Positions 1 through 8,665 of a stretch of 64,000 nucleotides of DNA are shown here, in pieces. The translations under genes were made by a program, and so were the position numbers. The stretch comes from NCEH01 sp043195135 (GTDB taxonomy: Bacteria > Pseudomonadota > Alphaproteobacteria > Rhizobiales > Xanthobacteraceae). How positions within the stretch are numbered: the first letter of the stretch is position 1; each line of letters starts with the position of its first letter. The notes under the pieces were generated by a model. That model worked only from the letters and a program-made list of their open reading frames with translations. It was not told the origin of the DNA and did no database searches. The stretch lies in the NCBI RefSeq assembly GCF_043195135.1, contig NZ_JBAFWP010000004.1. One strand, 5' to 3'.

Positions 1-79
1 AGTCGGCCGTCCGGGCGAGGACGACGGAGGAGCTTGAAAAGGCGCGGCACACCGCGCAAAAAACGGACTACGCGGAGAA

Positions 80-106
80 CCGCCGCGCCGGCGAGCGGCG
101 CGGCGG
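80..106 (-). terminator. Hairpin downstream of flagellin
   Basis: A perfect 10-bp GC stem (80-89 with 97-106, 7-nt loop) begins 12 nt beyond the flagellin stop codon. There is no clear T-run on the minus strand, so it may act as an mRNA-stabilising hairpin rather than a classical Rho-independent terminator. Confidence 0.5.
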
Positions 107-117
107 CTCTTATGCGA

Positions 118-1161
118 TCAACGGAACAGCGTCATCACGTTCTGCGTGGAGTTGTTCGCGATGCTGAGGGACTGCACCGCCAGCTGCTGCTGGGTCTGGA
201 GCGCCTTCAGCTTGGTGGATTCCTCTTCCATGTTGGCATCGACGAGCGAGCCGATGGAGGAGGTGTTGAGGTCGATCAGGCTCTGCGCGAAGGTCTGCTG
301 CGAGGTCAGCCGGGTCGAGGTGGTGCCGAGCGTGGTGGCGCCATTCTGGAGCTGCTGCATCGTCGCATCGACGATCTTCACATAGGCCTGGATCTTGGCG
401 AGGTCCGCATCGGTATTGCCAAGCGCGGAGACGTCGAAGTCCTTGATCGCTTCGGTGCCGGACGTGGCCGTGCCGCCGATCACATACTTCGTGTCCATGA
501 AGCCCTTCAGGCTGCCGGCCGCGGTATCGACGCTGACAGTCGCGCCGCCCGACACGCTGGCCGCGGTGGCAACGGCCGTCACGGCCACGTCGGTCGTGGA
601 GGCGGTGCCGCTCGAGGTGCCGGCGGTCGCCGCGTCGTAGATGGCGAACGCGCCGGTGTCGATGGCGGTGGAGCCGACCGTCACGGAGCTGCCGGTCCGG
701 GAGAAGGACGAGAGCAGGTTCTTCGTGCCGTTGAAGCCGGTCGCGCTGCTGTCGACGGAGAGCCAGTTGCTGCCGTTCATCACCGAGTTGTCGGAGGTCG
801 TCTTGATCTGGCTGATGAAGGACGAGATTTCCGTCTGGAGCTTGGTGCGATCGACGTTCGGCGACAGGGCCGCGGTCAGGTCGTTCTTGATGTTGCCCAG
901 GGTGGAGATGATGGCGTTGACGCCGCCGCTCGCCGCATCGACCGAGTTCTTGTCGAGGCTCATGGCGTTCTTCACCGCACCGAGCGCGCCGTTGTCGGAG
1001 GTCAGCGTGGTGGCGATGGACCAATAAGCCGCGCCGTCGGAAGCAGAGTTGATGCGCTTGCCGGTGGAGACGTGGTTGTTGGTCGTGTCGAGCGAGGTAT
1101 TGATGCTCCGCAGGGTCTGGAGAGCGACCATCGCGGAGGTGTTGGTGATCATGCTGGTCAT
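118..1161 (-). CDS. fliC: Flagellin
   Basis: Structural subunit of the flagellar filament, exported by the flagellar type III system and polymerised outside the cell. The predicted 347-aa protein begins MTSMITNTSAMVALQTL and carries the conserved D0/D1 N-terminus (TGKRINSASDGAAYWSIA) and the C-terminal coiled region ending LSIANNSTQNVMTLFR; the variable serine/threonine/alanine-rich D2 region lies between. I chose the ATG at 1161 because flagellins start with this motif; a GTG 15 nt upstream only adds a non-conserved stretch. It is monocistronic here, with no other flagellar gene in the window, so it is probably at the edge of a flagellar locus or one of several flagellin copies. Confidence 0.96.
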   Translation of the reverse strand: MTSMITNTSAMVALQTLRSINTSLDTTNNHVSTGKRINSASDGAAYWSIATTLTSDNGALGAVKNAMSLDKNSVDAASGGVNAIISTLGNIKNDLTAALSPNVDRTKLQTEISSFISQIKTTSDNSVMNGSNWLSVDSSATGFNGTKNLLSSFSRTGSSVTVGSTAIDTGAFAIYDAATAGTSSGTASTTDVAVTAVATAASVSGGATVSVDTAAGSLKGFMDTKYVIGGTATSGTEAIKDFDVSALGNTDADLAKIQAYVKIVDATMQQLQNGATTLGTTSTRLTSQQTFAQSLIDLNTSSIGSLVDANMEEESTKLKALQTQQQLAVQSLSIANNSTQNVMTLFR

Positions 1162-1210
1162 GGCGAAATGTCCCACGATTGGGTTTGATGGATTGGTGAT
1201 TTCGGGGGGA

Positions 1211-1233
1211 CATGCCGGACTTCAACCGGCATG
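1211..1233 (-). promoter_or_regulatory. Inverted repeat in flagellin 5' leader
   Basis: An 8-bp perfect inverted repeat (CATGCCGG, 7-nt spacer, CCGGCATG) lies 50-72 nt upstream of the flagellin ATG. It could be an mRNA leader hairpin of the type through which FlbT/FlaF control flagellin translation in Alphaproteobacteria, or a DNA operator. That role is inference. No convincing sigma-28 or sigma-54 promoter was found in 1234-1456. Confidence 0.35.
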
Positions 1234-1456
1234 GAAGGGCGGCATCATGCCTTTGGGGCCAATCTCATCTTGATTGGCGCTCTGCTCGTTCAAGCAGTCA
1301 ACCTTCCATGGATCAGACCCTAGACCGGCAAGCTTGCGCGAGGCTTGCACGGGGCGCCAGCTTGCGGGCCGATTTTGCAGCGCCGGTTTTGGCGTGTGCC
1401 GCCAGACCGTTTTGCAGGGCAGATGATCCCGCGCCACAGCCCGCGCCACAGAACGC

Positions 1457-1479
1457 AAAAACCCGCGCCAGGGCGCGGG
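1457..1479 (-). terminator. Rho-independent terminator of the receiver-MarR gene
   Basis: A perfect 8-bp GC stem (1462-1469 with 1472-1479) is followed on the minus strand by five T residues (A-run 1457-1461). It lies about 30 nt past the stop of the response-regulator gene that ends at 1508. Confidence 0.65.
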
Positions 1480-1507
1480 CTTTTGGCAAGCGGGCGGCGG
1501 TTCGGCT

Positions 1508-2293
1508 TCAGCCGATCTTCAAGCCAAGCCGCCCCGCCTGGCGCTGGACGAAGGCTTCCATGCGCTCGCGCCCCACATCGGTCAGCGCCACCAGGACGCG
1601 GCGGCGATCGCCGGGATCCGGAAGGCGGTCCAACAGCCCGGCCTCCTTCAAATCCTCGATGCGGCGCAAGGCGGTGGTGGTGGGCACGCCGGAGGCGATG
1701 CACAGGCTGGTGACGGAAATCGGCCGCCCCGTGGCCTCCGCCACCGCGAGATCGAGCAGCATGTCCCAGGCGGGATCGGAGAACAGGCCGGCCTGGAAGA
1801 TCGCATCCCGGTCTGCGCGCGCGGCGACCAGCGCCTTGAGATAGTTCGGCCGCGCCGTGGGCATGACGATCGGCGCCTGGGGCGAAACGCTGGATTCGTC
1901 CTCCACCAGGGAGAGCGCGCGCTCGACGGCGTGCTTCACCTCTTCGGCGGAGAGCGGCTTTTGCAGGAAGTCCACCGCATGCAGGCGCAGCGCGCCGACC
2001 GCACGATCCAGCGAGGCATGGCCGGTAATGACGATGGCGGCGAGCGGCTTGATGCGCCGACGCACGGCGAGCTTTTGGAGCAGCTCGATACCGTCGATGC
2101 GCGGCATGTGCAGGTCGGTGACGATGACTTGAAGCTCGTTGTGGCGTGCCACCAGATCCAGCGCCTCCACGGCGGTCTCCGCGGTGCGCGTCGGCATGTC
2201 GAGCGCCAGCAGGCCCTCGCTCAGCTCCGCCAGCACGTCAGGATCGTCATCGACCAGGAGGACCCGAGGTGCCGTTTCGATGTCTTGTTCCAT
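1508..2293 (-). CDS. Response regulator with C-terminal MarR-like winged helix
   Basis: Two-component output protein of 261 aa. Residues about 10-125 form a receiver domain: acidic pocket DDD at 15-17, phospho-acceptor Asp60 in VIVTDLHMPRIDG, Thr90 and Lys112 (FLQKPLS). After a linker, residues about 170-255 form a winged helix of MarR/DUF-type, with SVTSLCIASGVPTTTALRR as the likely recognition helix and RRVLVALTDVGRERM as the wing and last helix. The receiver-MarR combination is unusual compared with the OmpR, NarL or Fis outputs. It is the last gene of a minus-strand signalling cassette (5 genes from 6155 down to 1508), so it is the probable transcriptional output, with unknown targets. 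Confidence 0.85.
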   Translation of the reverse strand: MEQDIETAPRVLLVDDDPDVLAELSEGLLALDMPTRTAETAVEALDLVARHNELQVIVTDLHMPRIDGIELLQKLAVRRRIKPLAAIVITGHASLDRAVGALRLHAVDFLQKPLSAEEVKHAVERALSLVEDESSVSPQAPIVMPTARPNYLKALVAARADRDAIFQAGLFSDPAWDMLLDLAVAEATGRPISVTSLCIASGVPTTTALRRIEDLKEAGLLDRLPDPGDRRRVLVALTDVGRERMEAFVQRQAGRLGLKIG

Positions 2294-2311
2294 AATCTTG
2301 GCCCCCAGTCT

Positions 2312-3514
2312 TCAGTCGCCCCTTCCCGCCTCCTGCCCTGCACGCGCACTGAGCATGCGCAACAAATCCGGCAGGGGGCGCTTCGGCGAAATCAAGTAAC
2401 CTTGAACATAATCGATCGGGAAAGTGCGTGCGAGGTTAAGATCCTCGGGGAATTCAACCCCTTCCGCAACTACCTTAACGCCGAGCTTCCGACCCAATTC
2501 TGCGATCGATGCGAGTATGTTGCGGGCCTTCGTCCAGGTCCGTGCGTCGCGCACGATCTGAAGATCGATTTTGATTTCCGTCACCGGAAGCGCGGAAAGC
2601 TGAAGCAGGCCGCTCTGGCGCCGCCCCACATCGTCCAGCGCCAGCCCGAAGCCGGCCATGCGCAGGCGCGCCAGCATCGACATGGCTTCGGCGCAGGAAT
2701 CGTAGAGCGAATCCTCGGTGAGCTCGAAAATGACGTCGGCAGGCGTGACATGGGCCGATTCCACGGTCTCGATCAGCTTGCGCAGCGAATCCGGCTGGAG
2801 CAGCACCTCCAGGGGCAGGTTGACGCTGATCGGGCCCTGCCAGCCCGCCTTCGTCCATGCCGCGCAGCCGCGCGCGGCGACGCCGAGGACATGATGGGTC
2901 AGCTGCACCAGCGCCGGCGGGTCGGATGCGGCCGCGGCGACAATATCGAGGGGGCTGACCGGCCCCACATTCGGCACGACGCCCGCCAACAGCGCTTCCG
3001 CGCCGGCGAAGCCGAGCGTCTCCACATCCACCTTCGGCTGGAAGCTCACCGGCAAGGTGCCTGCGGCAAGGCTTGACTTCAGGGCCGGCAGGATGGCGCC
3101 CTGGGCCTGGCGCGGCGCGGCGGGCTTCACGGCCCCGCAATCGGGATAGTCCAGGAGCTGCAGCAATTGCTGCGGATCGAAGGGCTTGGCAAGCGCCCCG
3201 AGGACGTCGAGCTTTTGCTCGCCCGCCACTTGCGCCACCACCCGAAGCACATCCTCGCCGACACCGCTGATGAAAATGAGCCGGGGCGTCTTCGGGAAAC
3301 CGGCGAGGCGGTTCATGATGTCGATGCCGTCCATGGCCGGCAGGCCGAGATCGAGCAACACCACATCGAAGGCTGCGAGTTCGGACATATCCAGGCTGCG
3401 CGGATCCGTAGCCCAACGCGCGCGATGGCCCGCGGCTGAAATCAGCTCACACAGGTCCTCACACAAGGGTTCTTCGTCATCCAGAATGAAAACGGATCGG
3501 GCCCGCGCTGTCAT
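2312..3514 (-). CDS. Receiver-EAL response regulator (c-di-GMP phosphodiesterase)
   Basis: A 400-aa protein joining a receiver (residues about 7-120, DDEE at 12-15, phospho-acceptor Asp55 in VVLLDLGLPAMDG, Lys in LAKPFDP) to an EAL domain (about 145-390). The EAL catalytic set is visible: E in GAEALLAG, N in ISVNLP, E in FELTE, DD in LDDVG, K in IKID, E in VAEGVE and Q in YVQGYLIS. The usual DDFG loop reads DDVG. I therefore predict an active phosphodiesterase that hydrolyses c-di-GMP to pGpG under phosphorylation control. It is encoded between the lone receiver (13-nt gap) and the receiver-MarR gene (18-nt gap), consistent with one transcript. Confidence 0.88.
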   Translation of the reverse strand: MTARARSVFILDDEEPLCEDLCELISAAGHRARWATDPRSLDMSELAAFDVVLLDLGLPAMDGIDIMNRLAGFPKTPRLIFISGVGEDVLRVVAQVAGEQKLDVLGALAKPFDPQQLLQLLDYPDCGAVKPAAPRQAQGAILPALKSSLAAGTLPVSFQPKVDVETLGFAGAEALLAGVVPNVGPVSPLDIVAAAASDPPALVQLTHHVLGVAARGCAAWTKAGWQGPISVNLPLEVLLQPDSLRKLIETVESAHVTPADVIFELTEDSLYDSCAEAMSMLARLRMAGFGLALDDVGRRQSGLLQLSALPVTEIKIDLQIVRDARTWTKARNILASIAELGRKLGVKVVAEGVEFPEDLNLARTFPIDYVQGYLISPKRPLPDLLRMLSARAGQEAGRGD

Positions 3515-3527
3515 TGCTACCTCGCAG

Positions 3528-3923
3528 CTACAAGCTGGTAGCGCCCGCAGCTTGCGCGAGGACGGCTTCTATCTGGTCGGCCATCATGATTGGGTCGAGA
3601 GGCTTCACATATAGCAGGTCCGCGTCGAAATCCTGCGCCTCTGCCTCGTTGACAATATGCCCCGTGATGATCACGACGACCTGGGGCTGCAAGTCCTTGG
3701 GCAGCAATCGAGCCGCTGTCACCAGCTCGGCGCCATCGTGCTCGCCGACGCGAAGATCGGTGATCAGGCAGAGAGGATGGTAACCCTCAAGCAGCGCCAT
3801 GAGCGCGTCGGGCGCGGAATGGCAGGTCCGCACGGACCATCCTGCCGCGGTGAAGAATTCCCCTATCTCCTCCGCGAGCTCGGGCTCGTCGTCGCAGATC
3901 AGCAGAGTGCGGCGCAAGCTCAT
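3528..3923 (-). CDS. Single-domain response regulator
   Basis: A 131-aa protein that is only a receiver domain (CheY-like): acidic residues DDE near 11-13, phospho-acceptor Asp in CLITDLRVGEHDG near residue 57, Thr in VIITGHI and Lys in LYVKPLDP. Its ATG overlaps the TGA of the upstream histidine kinase by 4 bp (ATGA, 3920-3923), which implies translational coupling and that it is the cognate partner. With no output domain it may pass phosphate on to the two further regulators or act by protein contact. Confidence 0.87.
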   Translation of the reverse strand: MSLRRTLLICDDEPELAEEIGEFFTAAGWSVRTCHSAPDALMALLEGYHPLCLITDLRVGEHDGAELVTAARLLPKDLQPQVVVIITGHIVNEAEAQDFDADLLYVKPLDPIMMADQIEAVLAQAAGATSL

Positions 3924-5674
3924 TCCGCCATTTCCGGCGCGGGCACCACGAGCCGAGGCAGATCCACCGTGAAGCGCGCCCCCTCTCCGACATTGGACGC
4001 ACTGATGGTGCCGCCCATGTCCCGCACGACGGTCCGCGACAGGGAAAGGCCGAGGCCGGTCCCCTTGTCCGCGGGCTTCGTGGTGGTGAAGGCTTCGAAC
4101 AGGTGCGGCAGGATATCCGGCGCGATGCCGCCGGCATTGTCGTCCACCTCGATGATGACGCGGTCATCCTCCACCCGGCAATGCACGATAACCCGGGGCG
4201 GAGGCCCAAGCGGTGCCGCGGGATGGCTCTCGCAGGCATCGCGCGCATTCACCAGCAGGTTGACGATCAATTGCTCGAACATGGTCTGTTCGCCCACGAC
4301 CATGACATCCGGCGACACATTGAACCGCAGCAGCAGATGAATGCCGGCGGCGCGATATTGCTCGGCCACGAATCCAGCGGCCAGCTCCAGCGCGGCCCGT
4401 ATGGAAAAGCTGGTGGAATGGTCGGTGGGCATGCGGGCATAGCGGCGCACCTGGTCGGTGATGCGCTTGGCGCGATCCACCTGTCCCTGAATGCGCTCAA
4501 GCTTCGCCTGCACCGCAGCGGGACCGGCGCCCGATTGCACCAGGCGGGCGGCGTTGGCGGCCGCCATCTTGATCACGGCCAGCGGCTGGTTCAGCTCGTG
4601 GGCGATGGCCGTGGCCATCTCGCCCAGGGTCGCGAGCTTTGCGGCCTGCATCACCTGAAGCTCGGCATGGCGGATGCGGCTGGTGTCCGCCACGACCAGC
4701 AAGGCCTGCGGCGTGCCGTGCCAGAGCACCTCGCACAGACTGCCGCGCAGGGAGACGACATCGCCCTGCCGGCGCGAGAACGTCATGGTGATGCCGCCCC
4801 ACGCGTTGCCGTTGGTATCGACCGCCACCTCGCGGGCCGCCCGCGTCAGGCGTTGCCAATCCGGATCGCTCAGCGGCGCATCCACGACCGCCAGCGCGGC
4901 CGGATTGACCAGCCGCACCTCCTCGCTTGCGGGATCGAATACGATGACGCAGGCCGGCGTCGCCTGGATCACCGCCAGCAGGCTCGCTTCCATGGACTGC
5001 AACGCGGCCTGCCCCTCCATGACCTCCGAAAGGCGCATCTGCACGCGGCGCTCCATCGCCAGCAGAATGAGCACCAGGATGGAGCCGGACGCGAAGAGGA
5101 ACAGCAGCGGAATGCGCGCCGGATTCGCATCGAGCTCAGCCTCGATCTGCGCCGTCGCCTCGTTGTAGGAGACCGACGACAGCAGGACGCGCTGCAAGAG
5201 GCGCCCCAGCGGCTGCAATTCGATGTCCCATTCATGGAACACCTCGGGGCCGCTGACCTCGAACAGATCGGGATGGACGAGGGCATCGATCATGCCGTCG
5301 AGCCGCTGCTCGAAAACCTGCAATTCCGGCTTGTAGTCCGTGAGCCCCGGCAGCAGATCAGCTTCGTCGGATTCGTAGAGAACCGGCAGGCGCGAGCGCA
5401 GCAGTTCCAGGCGCAGCTTCAGCGCGTCGAACTCGCCGGGCCCGGGCGAGACTGCGGCAAGGCGCAGGCGAGATGTCGCCTTGAGAAATTCGAGCTGCGC
5501 CTGGTAGACGATCCAGCCTGAATTATGGATCTTCTTCGCCAGCATCGCGCGCTGATTGTCGGTTGAATGATAAACCAACACCGTCGCAACGAAAAACACG
5601 ATCGTCGTCAGCACCATGATGGCTGAAACGACATGCATGCTGCGCGTTGTCAGCTTACCGAACGATAAATTCAA
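3920..5674 (-). CDS. Membrane sensor histidine kinase
   Basis: 584-aa hybrid-free sensor kinase. A first membrane helix is at about 15-36 and a second at about 188-207, bounding a periplasmic sensory segment of about 150 residues rich in predicted helix. A PAS-like region follows (about 230-330), then HisKA with His359 in IAHELNQPLAVIKM and a HATPase_c domain: N-box N472/N476 in LIVNLLVNARDA, G1 box DDNAGG at 511-516, F-box HLFEAF, G2 box GTGLGLS at 538-544. The HELNQPL motif is typical of the HPK4/NtrB-DctB-like group. The 5' end overlaps the upstream molybdopterin-like gene by 20 nt, and the 3' end overlaps the receiver gene by 4 nt. The signal is unknown; the upstream periplasmic protein is the obvious candidate accessory sensor. 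Confidence 0.9.
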   Translation of the reverse strand: MNLSFGKLTTRSMHVVSAIMVLTTIVFFVATVLVYHSTDNQRAMLAKKIHNSGWIVYQAQLEFLKATSRLRLAAVSPGPGEFDALKLRLELLRSRLPVLYESDEADLLPGLTDYKPELQVFEQRLDGMIDALVHPDLFEVSGPEVFHEWDIELQPLGRLLQRVLLSSVSYNEATAQIEAELDANPARIPLLFLFASGSILVLILLAMERRVQMRLSEVMEGQAALQSMEASLLAVIQATPACVIVFDPASEEVRLVNPAALAVVDAPLSDPDWQRLTRAAREVAVDTNGNAWGGITMTFSRRQGDVVSLRGSLCEVLWHGTPQALLVVADTSRIRHAELQVMQAAKLATLGEMATAIAHELNQPLAVIKMAAANAARLVQSGAGPAAVQAKLERIQGQVDRAKRITDQVRRYARMPTDHSTSFSIRAALELAAGFVAEQYRAAGIHLLLRFNVSPDVMVVGEQTMFEQLIVNLLVNARDACESHPAAPLGPPPRVIVHCRVEDDRVIIEVDDNAGGIAPDILPHLFEAFTTTKPADKGTGLGLSLSRTVVRDMGGTISASNVGEGARFTVDLPRLVVPAPEMAE

Positions 5675-6155
5675 TGGACTTTACCTGCCAAACCATGCGC
5701 TCTCGGAAGGTCGCGGAATTGTACCTGGGCTCCGCGTCGATGGGATAAATGATCCAGAACGGCCCCTTGTCGCGCACCGGCATCTCAAGCTGATTGCGGC
5801 GGGTGGCCAGGATCGGGCCGGCATGGGTCATGTCTTCGGCCGGGATGATCGCCGAATAGTCGTTGAGCGCCTCCACGCGGGCGCCGCGAATATCCGCCGG
5901 CACAAGCCGCGCCAAATCCAGGAGGCTCGGCCCATCGAAGGCCTGGCGGCCAAGCGTCCAGGGTGTGGCGGTATCGATATGGAAACGCGGAAAAGCTTCC
6001 AGCTCCGCGAGGGCGACCTGCCGTTCCCCGACCAGGACACCTCCGGCGGTGCGCCAGGTGAGCGACAGGGTCTGCGCCGCACTGGCGTCGTCCAGGCCGA
6101 CCAGCGCGCACAGCAGCAGAACGACATGGACCCAGAATGTCTTCATCGATCTCAT
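5655..6155 (-). CDS. Periplasmic oxidoreductase-molybdopterin-fold protein, probable sensor accessory
   Basis: 166-aa protein with a signal peptide (KTFWVHVVLLLCALVGL, cleavage near ASA-AQ) and a domain like the sulfite-oxidase/YedY molybdopterin-binding fold (PSLLDLARLV, VEALNDYSAIIPAEDM, DKGPFWIIYPID). The only cysteine is inside the signal peptide, so the molybdenum-ligating Cys of true SUOX-family enzymes is missing from the mature protein. This suggests a ligand-binding or sensory role rather than catalysis. It overlaps the histidine kinase by 20 nt and probably heads the operon. Start may be the ATG at 6155 or the one at 6146. Confidence 0.75.
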   Translation of the reverse strand: MRSMKTFWVHVVLLLCALVGLDDASAAQTLSLTWRTAGGVLVGERQVALAELEAFPRFHIDTATPWTLGRQAFDGPSLLDLARLVPADIRGARVEALNDYSAIIPAEDMTHAGPILATRRNQLEMPVRDKGPFWIIYPIDAEPRYNSATFRERMVWQVKSIEFIVR

Positions 6156-6328
6156 TCAGGGCAGCTGGGCGAGGCCATTTCCCGTCCGCGGCCGACCCAT
6201 TCTCCTCATGATGACGATGGGTCCATCTTCACATAACGACCCGCGATCGGCGCGGCCAATCCCATCCAGTTTGGCGCCTCACCGGGCCCTCCCGATCCAA
6301 ATCGGATGCAATTTTAGGATGCGCGTGC

Positions 6329-6365
6329 AAAAAAATCCCGGCCGGGGGGTCCGGCCGGGATTTTT
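6329..6365 (-). terminator. Strong Rho-independent terminator
   Basis: A 15-bp perfect stem (6331-6345 with 6351-6365, 5-nt loop) with seven A residues on its left side gives seven T on the minus strand, and five T follow on the plus strand. It sits about 60 nt after the stop of the glycine-zipper gene and upstream of the signalling cassette, so it insulates that cassette from read-through. Confidence 0.9.
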
Positions 6366-6422
6366 CACGATGGTCCCATCGCCCGGCGCGCAAAGCGGCG
6401 CCGGACCGGGAGGTCAGGAGAG

Positions 6423-6815
6423 TCAGGGCGTGACGACCTGGATCACCTTGCGGGTGCCGCGATCCACGATCACCCGACGGTCGTTGACGACCGTATAGGC
6501 ATATTCGTCGTGGTTCGGCACGGAATAGACCTGGACGCTGGGGGGAAGCGGCTCACCCACCACCACTTCGCGCTGGTAGGCGATGGACGGGCGGTTCTCA
6601 CGGATCACGTACGAGCGAACCTCCTGCGGGGGCTCGGCCGCCGCGCCCATGGTGGCACCCACCGCGCCACCGACGACGGCACCGACGGGGCCGCCCACGA
6701 CGGCGCCGACAGCGGCACCGCCCACGGCACCAGTGGCGGTGGAGGCCTGAGCGAAGACGGCACTCGGGGACGCGATGGCCAGAGCCAGGGCAGCAATATA
6801 GATCGGGGACTTCAT
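6423..6815 (-). CDS. Glycine-zipper envelope protein (DUF1236-like C-terminus)
   Basis: 130-aa secreted protein. The signal peptide MKSPIYIAALALAIASPSAVFAQ is followed by a glycine-zipper segment (GAVGGAAVGAVVGGPVGAVV) that can insert into or cross membranes, then a short C-terminal module (SYVIRENRPS, YSVPNHDEYAYTVVNDRRVIVD, TRKVIQVV) of the DUF1236 type common in rhizobia. I chose the ATG at 6815 because it starts the signal peptide and follows a GGAG-type ribosome site; an upstream in-frame start adds 17 non-signal residues. Monocistronic, with its own strong terminator. Function is unknown; related proteins are stress-induced envelope proteins. Confidence 0.8.
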   Translation of the reverse strand: MKSPIYIAALALAIASPSAVFAQASTATGAVGGAAVGAVVGGPVGAVVGGAVGATMGAAAEPPQEVRSYVIRENRPSIAYQREVVVGEPLPPSVQVYSVPNHDEYAYTVVNDRRVIVDRGTRKVIQVVTP

Positions 6816-7054
6816 ATTGATCTCCTCACGACGGTTGGTCGATGGTTCAAACGAAGCCCAAGGCACTTCGTTCCCGTGAGAGGAGAAACGTGAAGAGATG
6901 AAATATTCCGACGTGATTCCTAAGTGACGCGAATCGGGTTTGTTTTACGGCCTAGCTTCTCAGTTTCAACCCACAGCCGCTCGACCCGCGCCGCAATCGA
7001 TAAACAGCGAAAGCTTCGCCGTAGACGCGGATCGAGCGACATTTCTTCTTCACA

Positions 7055-8455
7055 TCACGCAGCCTTGAGCAGATCCCGCTGCTTCAGTTCGGCGAGCGTC
7101 AGGTCCAGCACCCGCCACGCGGTGGCCACGATCTGGTCCGCCTCGGCATGGCTCAGGGTGAAAGGAGGGGCGAGGATCAGCCCATCCCGTACCGCCCGCA
7201 TGACCAATCCTTCGGCGAAGGAAAAATCGCGCGCGATGAGGCCGACCGTGCCTTGCTCGCCCGCGAATTTCGCGCGGCGCGCCTTGTCGGGAGTGAGTTC
7301 GAGGGCGCCGATCAGGCCGACCATCCGCGCCTCGCCCACCAGGGGGTGCGCGGCGAGCTTCAGCCAGCGCTCCTGGAGATAGGGGCCGATATCGTCCTTC
7401 ACCCGCGCGACCAGATTTTCCTCATGCATGATCTTGAGGTTGGCCAGCGCCGCCGCGCAGCCGCCGGGATGGCCGCTATAGGTGAAGCCGTGGTTGAAAT
7501 CGCCGCCGTGCTCGATGAAGCCCTCCGCGACCCGATCGCCCACGATCACGCCGCCCAGGGGGAAATAGCCGGAGGTGATGCCCTTGGCGAACGTAATCAG
7601 GTCCGGCTCGACGCCCATATATTGGCAGCCGAACCATTCGCCCGTGCGGCCGAAGCCGCAGATCACCTCGTCGCACACCAGGAGCACGTCGCGCTCGCGG
7701 CAGATTTTCTGCACTTCCGGCCAATAGCTCGCGGGCGGGATGATCACGCCGCCGGCGCCCTGGATCGGCTCGCCGATGAAGGCGGCCACGTTTTCCGGCC
7801 CCGCCTCGTCGATGGCGCGCGCCACTTCGCGGGCGGCGAACAGGCCGAACGCCTCGCGGTCCATGTCGCCGCCCTCGGCCCACCAATAGGGCTGCTGCAC
7901 ATGGATGATGCCGGGAATGGGCAACCCGCCCTGGGCATGCATGGGCGCCATGCCGCCGAGGCTCGCACCGCCGACGGTGGAGCCGTGGTAGGCATTCTTG
8001 CGGGCGATGAAGATATGCTTCTCCGGCTTGCCCAGCGCGGCCCAATAATGCCGCACCATGCGAATGACCGTATCCACCGCCTCGGACCCGCCCGAGGTGA
8101 AAAACACGCGGTTCATCCCCGCGGGGGCCACGGCCGCGATGGCCGCCGCAAGCTCGGCGGCGGCCGGGTGCGTGGTCTTGAAGAAGGTGTTGTAATAATC
8201 GAGCTTGCGCAGCTGATCGGCGATCGCATCCACGATCGCATGCCGGCCGTGCCCGACCTGGGAGCACCAGAGGCCCGACATGCCGTCGAGGATCTTATTG
8301 CCCTCGGAATCGAAGATGAAATTCCCCTCCGCGTGGGTGATCACCCGCACCCCTTCCGCATTCAGCGCCTTCGTGTCCGAGAAGGGATGAAGATGGTGCG
8401 CGGCGTCCAGATGGCGCCAATGGGCGGTCGAATTGGAGGGGGGGACAGACGTCAC
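7055..8455 (-). CDS. Class III omega-aminotransferase (putrescine/beta-alanine:pyruvate type)
   Basis: 466-aa PLP-dependent transaminase. It moves the terminal amino group of a diamine or omega-amino acid to pyruvate. Visible features: DGMSGLWCSQVGHG near 57-70, phosphate-binding SGGSEAVD at 121-128, AYHGST near 155-160, Asp262 in LVCDEVICGFGRTG that contacts the PLP ring, and Lys291 in TFAKGITSGYFPLGG as Schiff-base lysine. Length and motifs fit SpuC-like putrescine-pyruvate aminotransferases, though omega-amino-acid substrates cannot be excluded. The aldehyde dehydrogenase at 9318-10802 on the same strand would oxidise its aldehyde product (for example 4-aminobutanal to GABA). The methyltransferase gene at 8666-9343 lies between them on the opposite strand, so they are not one simple transcript. 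Confidence 0.85.
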   Translation of the reverse strand: MTSVPPSNSTAHWRHLDAAHHLHPFSDTKALNAEGVRVITHAEGNFIFDSEGNKILDGMSGLWCSQVGHGRHAIVDAIADQLRKLDYYNTFFKTTHPAAAELAAAIAAVAPAGMNRVFFTSGGSEAVDTVIRMVRHYWAALGKPEKHIFIARKNAYHGSTVGGASLGGMAPMHAQGGLPIPGIIHVQQPYWWAEGGDMDREAFGLFAAREVARAIDEAGPENVAAFIGEPIQGAGGVIIPPASYWPEVQKICRERDVLLVCDEVICGFGRTGEWFGCQYMGVEPDLITFAKGITSGYFPLGGVIVGDRVAEGFIEHGGDFNHGFTYSGHPGGCAAALANLKIMHEENLVARVKDDIGPYLQERWLKLAAHPLVGEARMVGLIGALELTPDKARRAKFAGEQGTVGLIARDFSFAEGLVMRAVRDGLILAPPFTLSHAEADQIVATAWRVLDLTLAELKQRDLLKAA

Positions 8456-8665
8456 GATTGCGATGCTCCTTCAGAACCGAAAGGACCGATTTTCCTTACG
8501 GCCGCCCCCGGCTTTTAACAAGCGCGCCTTTACGACCCGTCAGGCGGGAGGCGAAAGGCGGGAGGCGGCCGAAGGTCCGGGGCTGGAGACAATCCGCCCA
8601 CCGCGCTTCCCAACCTGCTAGAACACGCCCCAGACCGCCAAAGCGCGCGCACCGGAGACGACCCT

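Noticed and set aside
34..1188. A 384-codon plus-strand frame opposite flagellin
   Set aside because: Translated sequence is low-complexity Arg/Gly/Ala typical of shadow frames; the minus strand has unambiguous flagellin.
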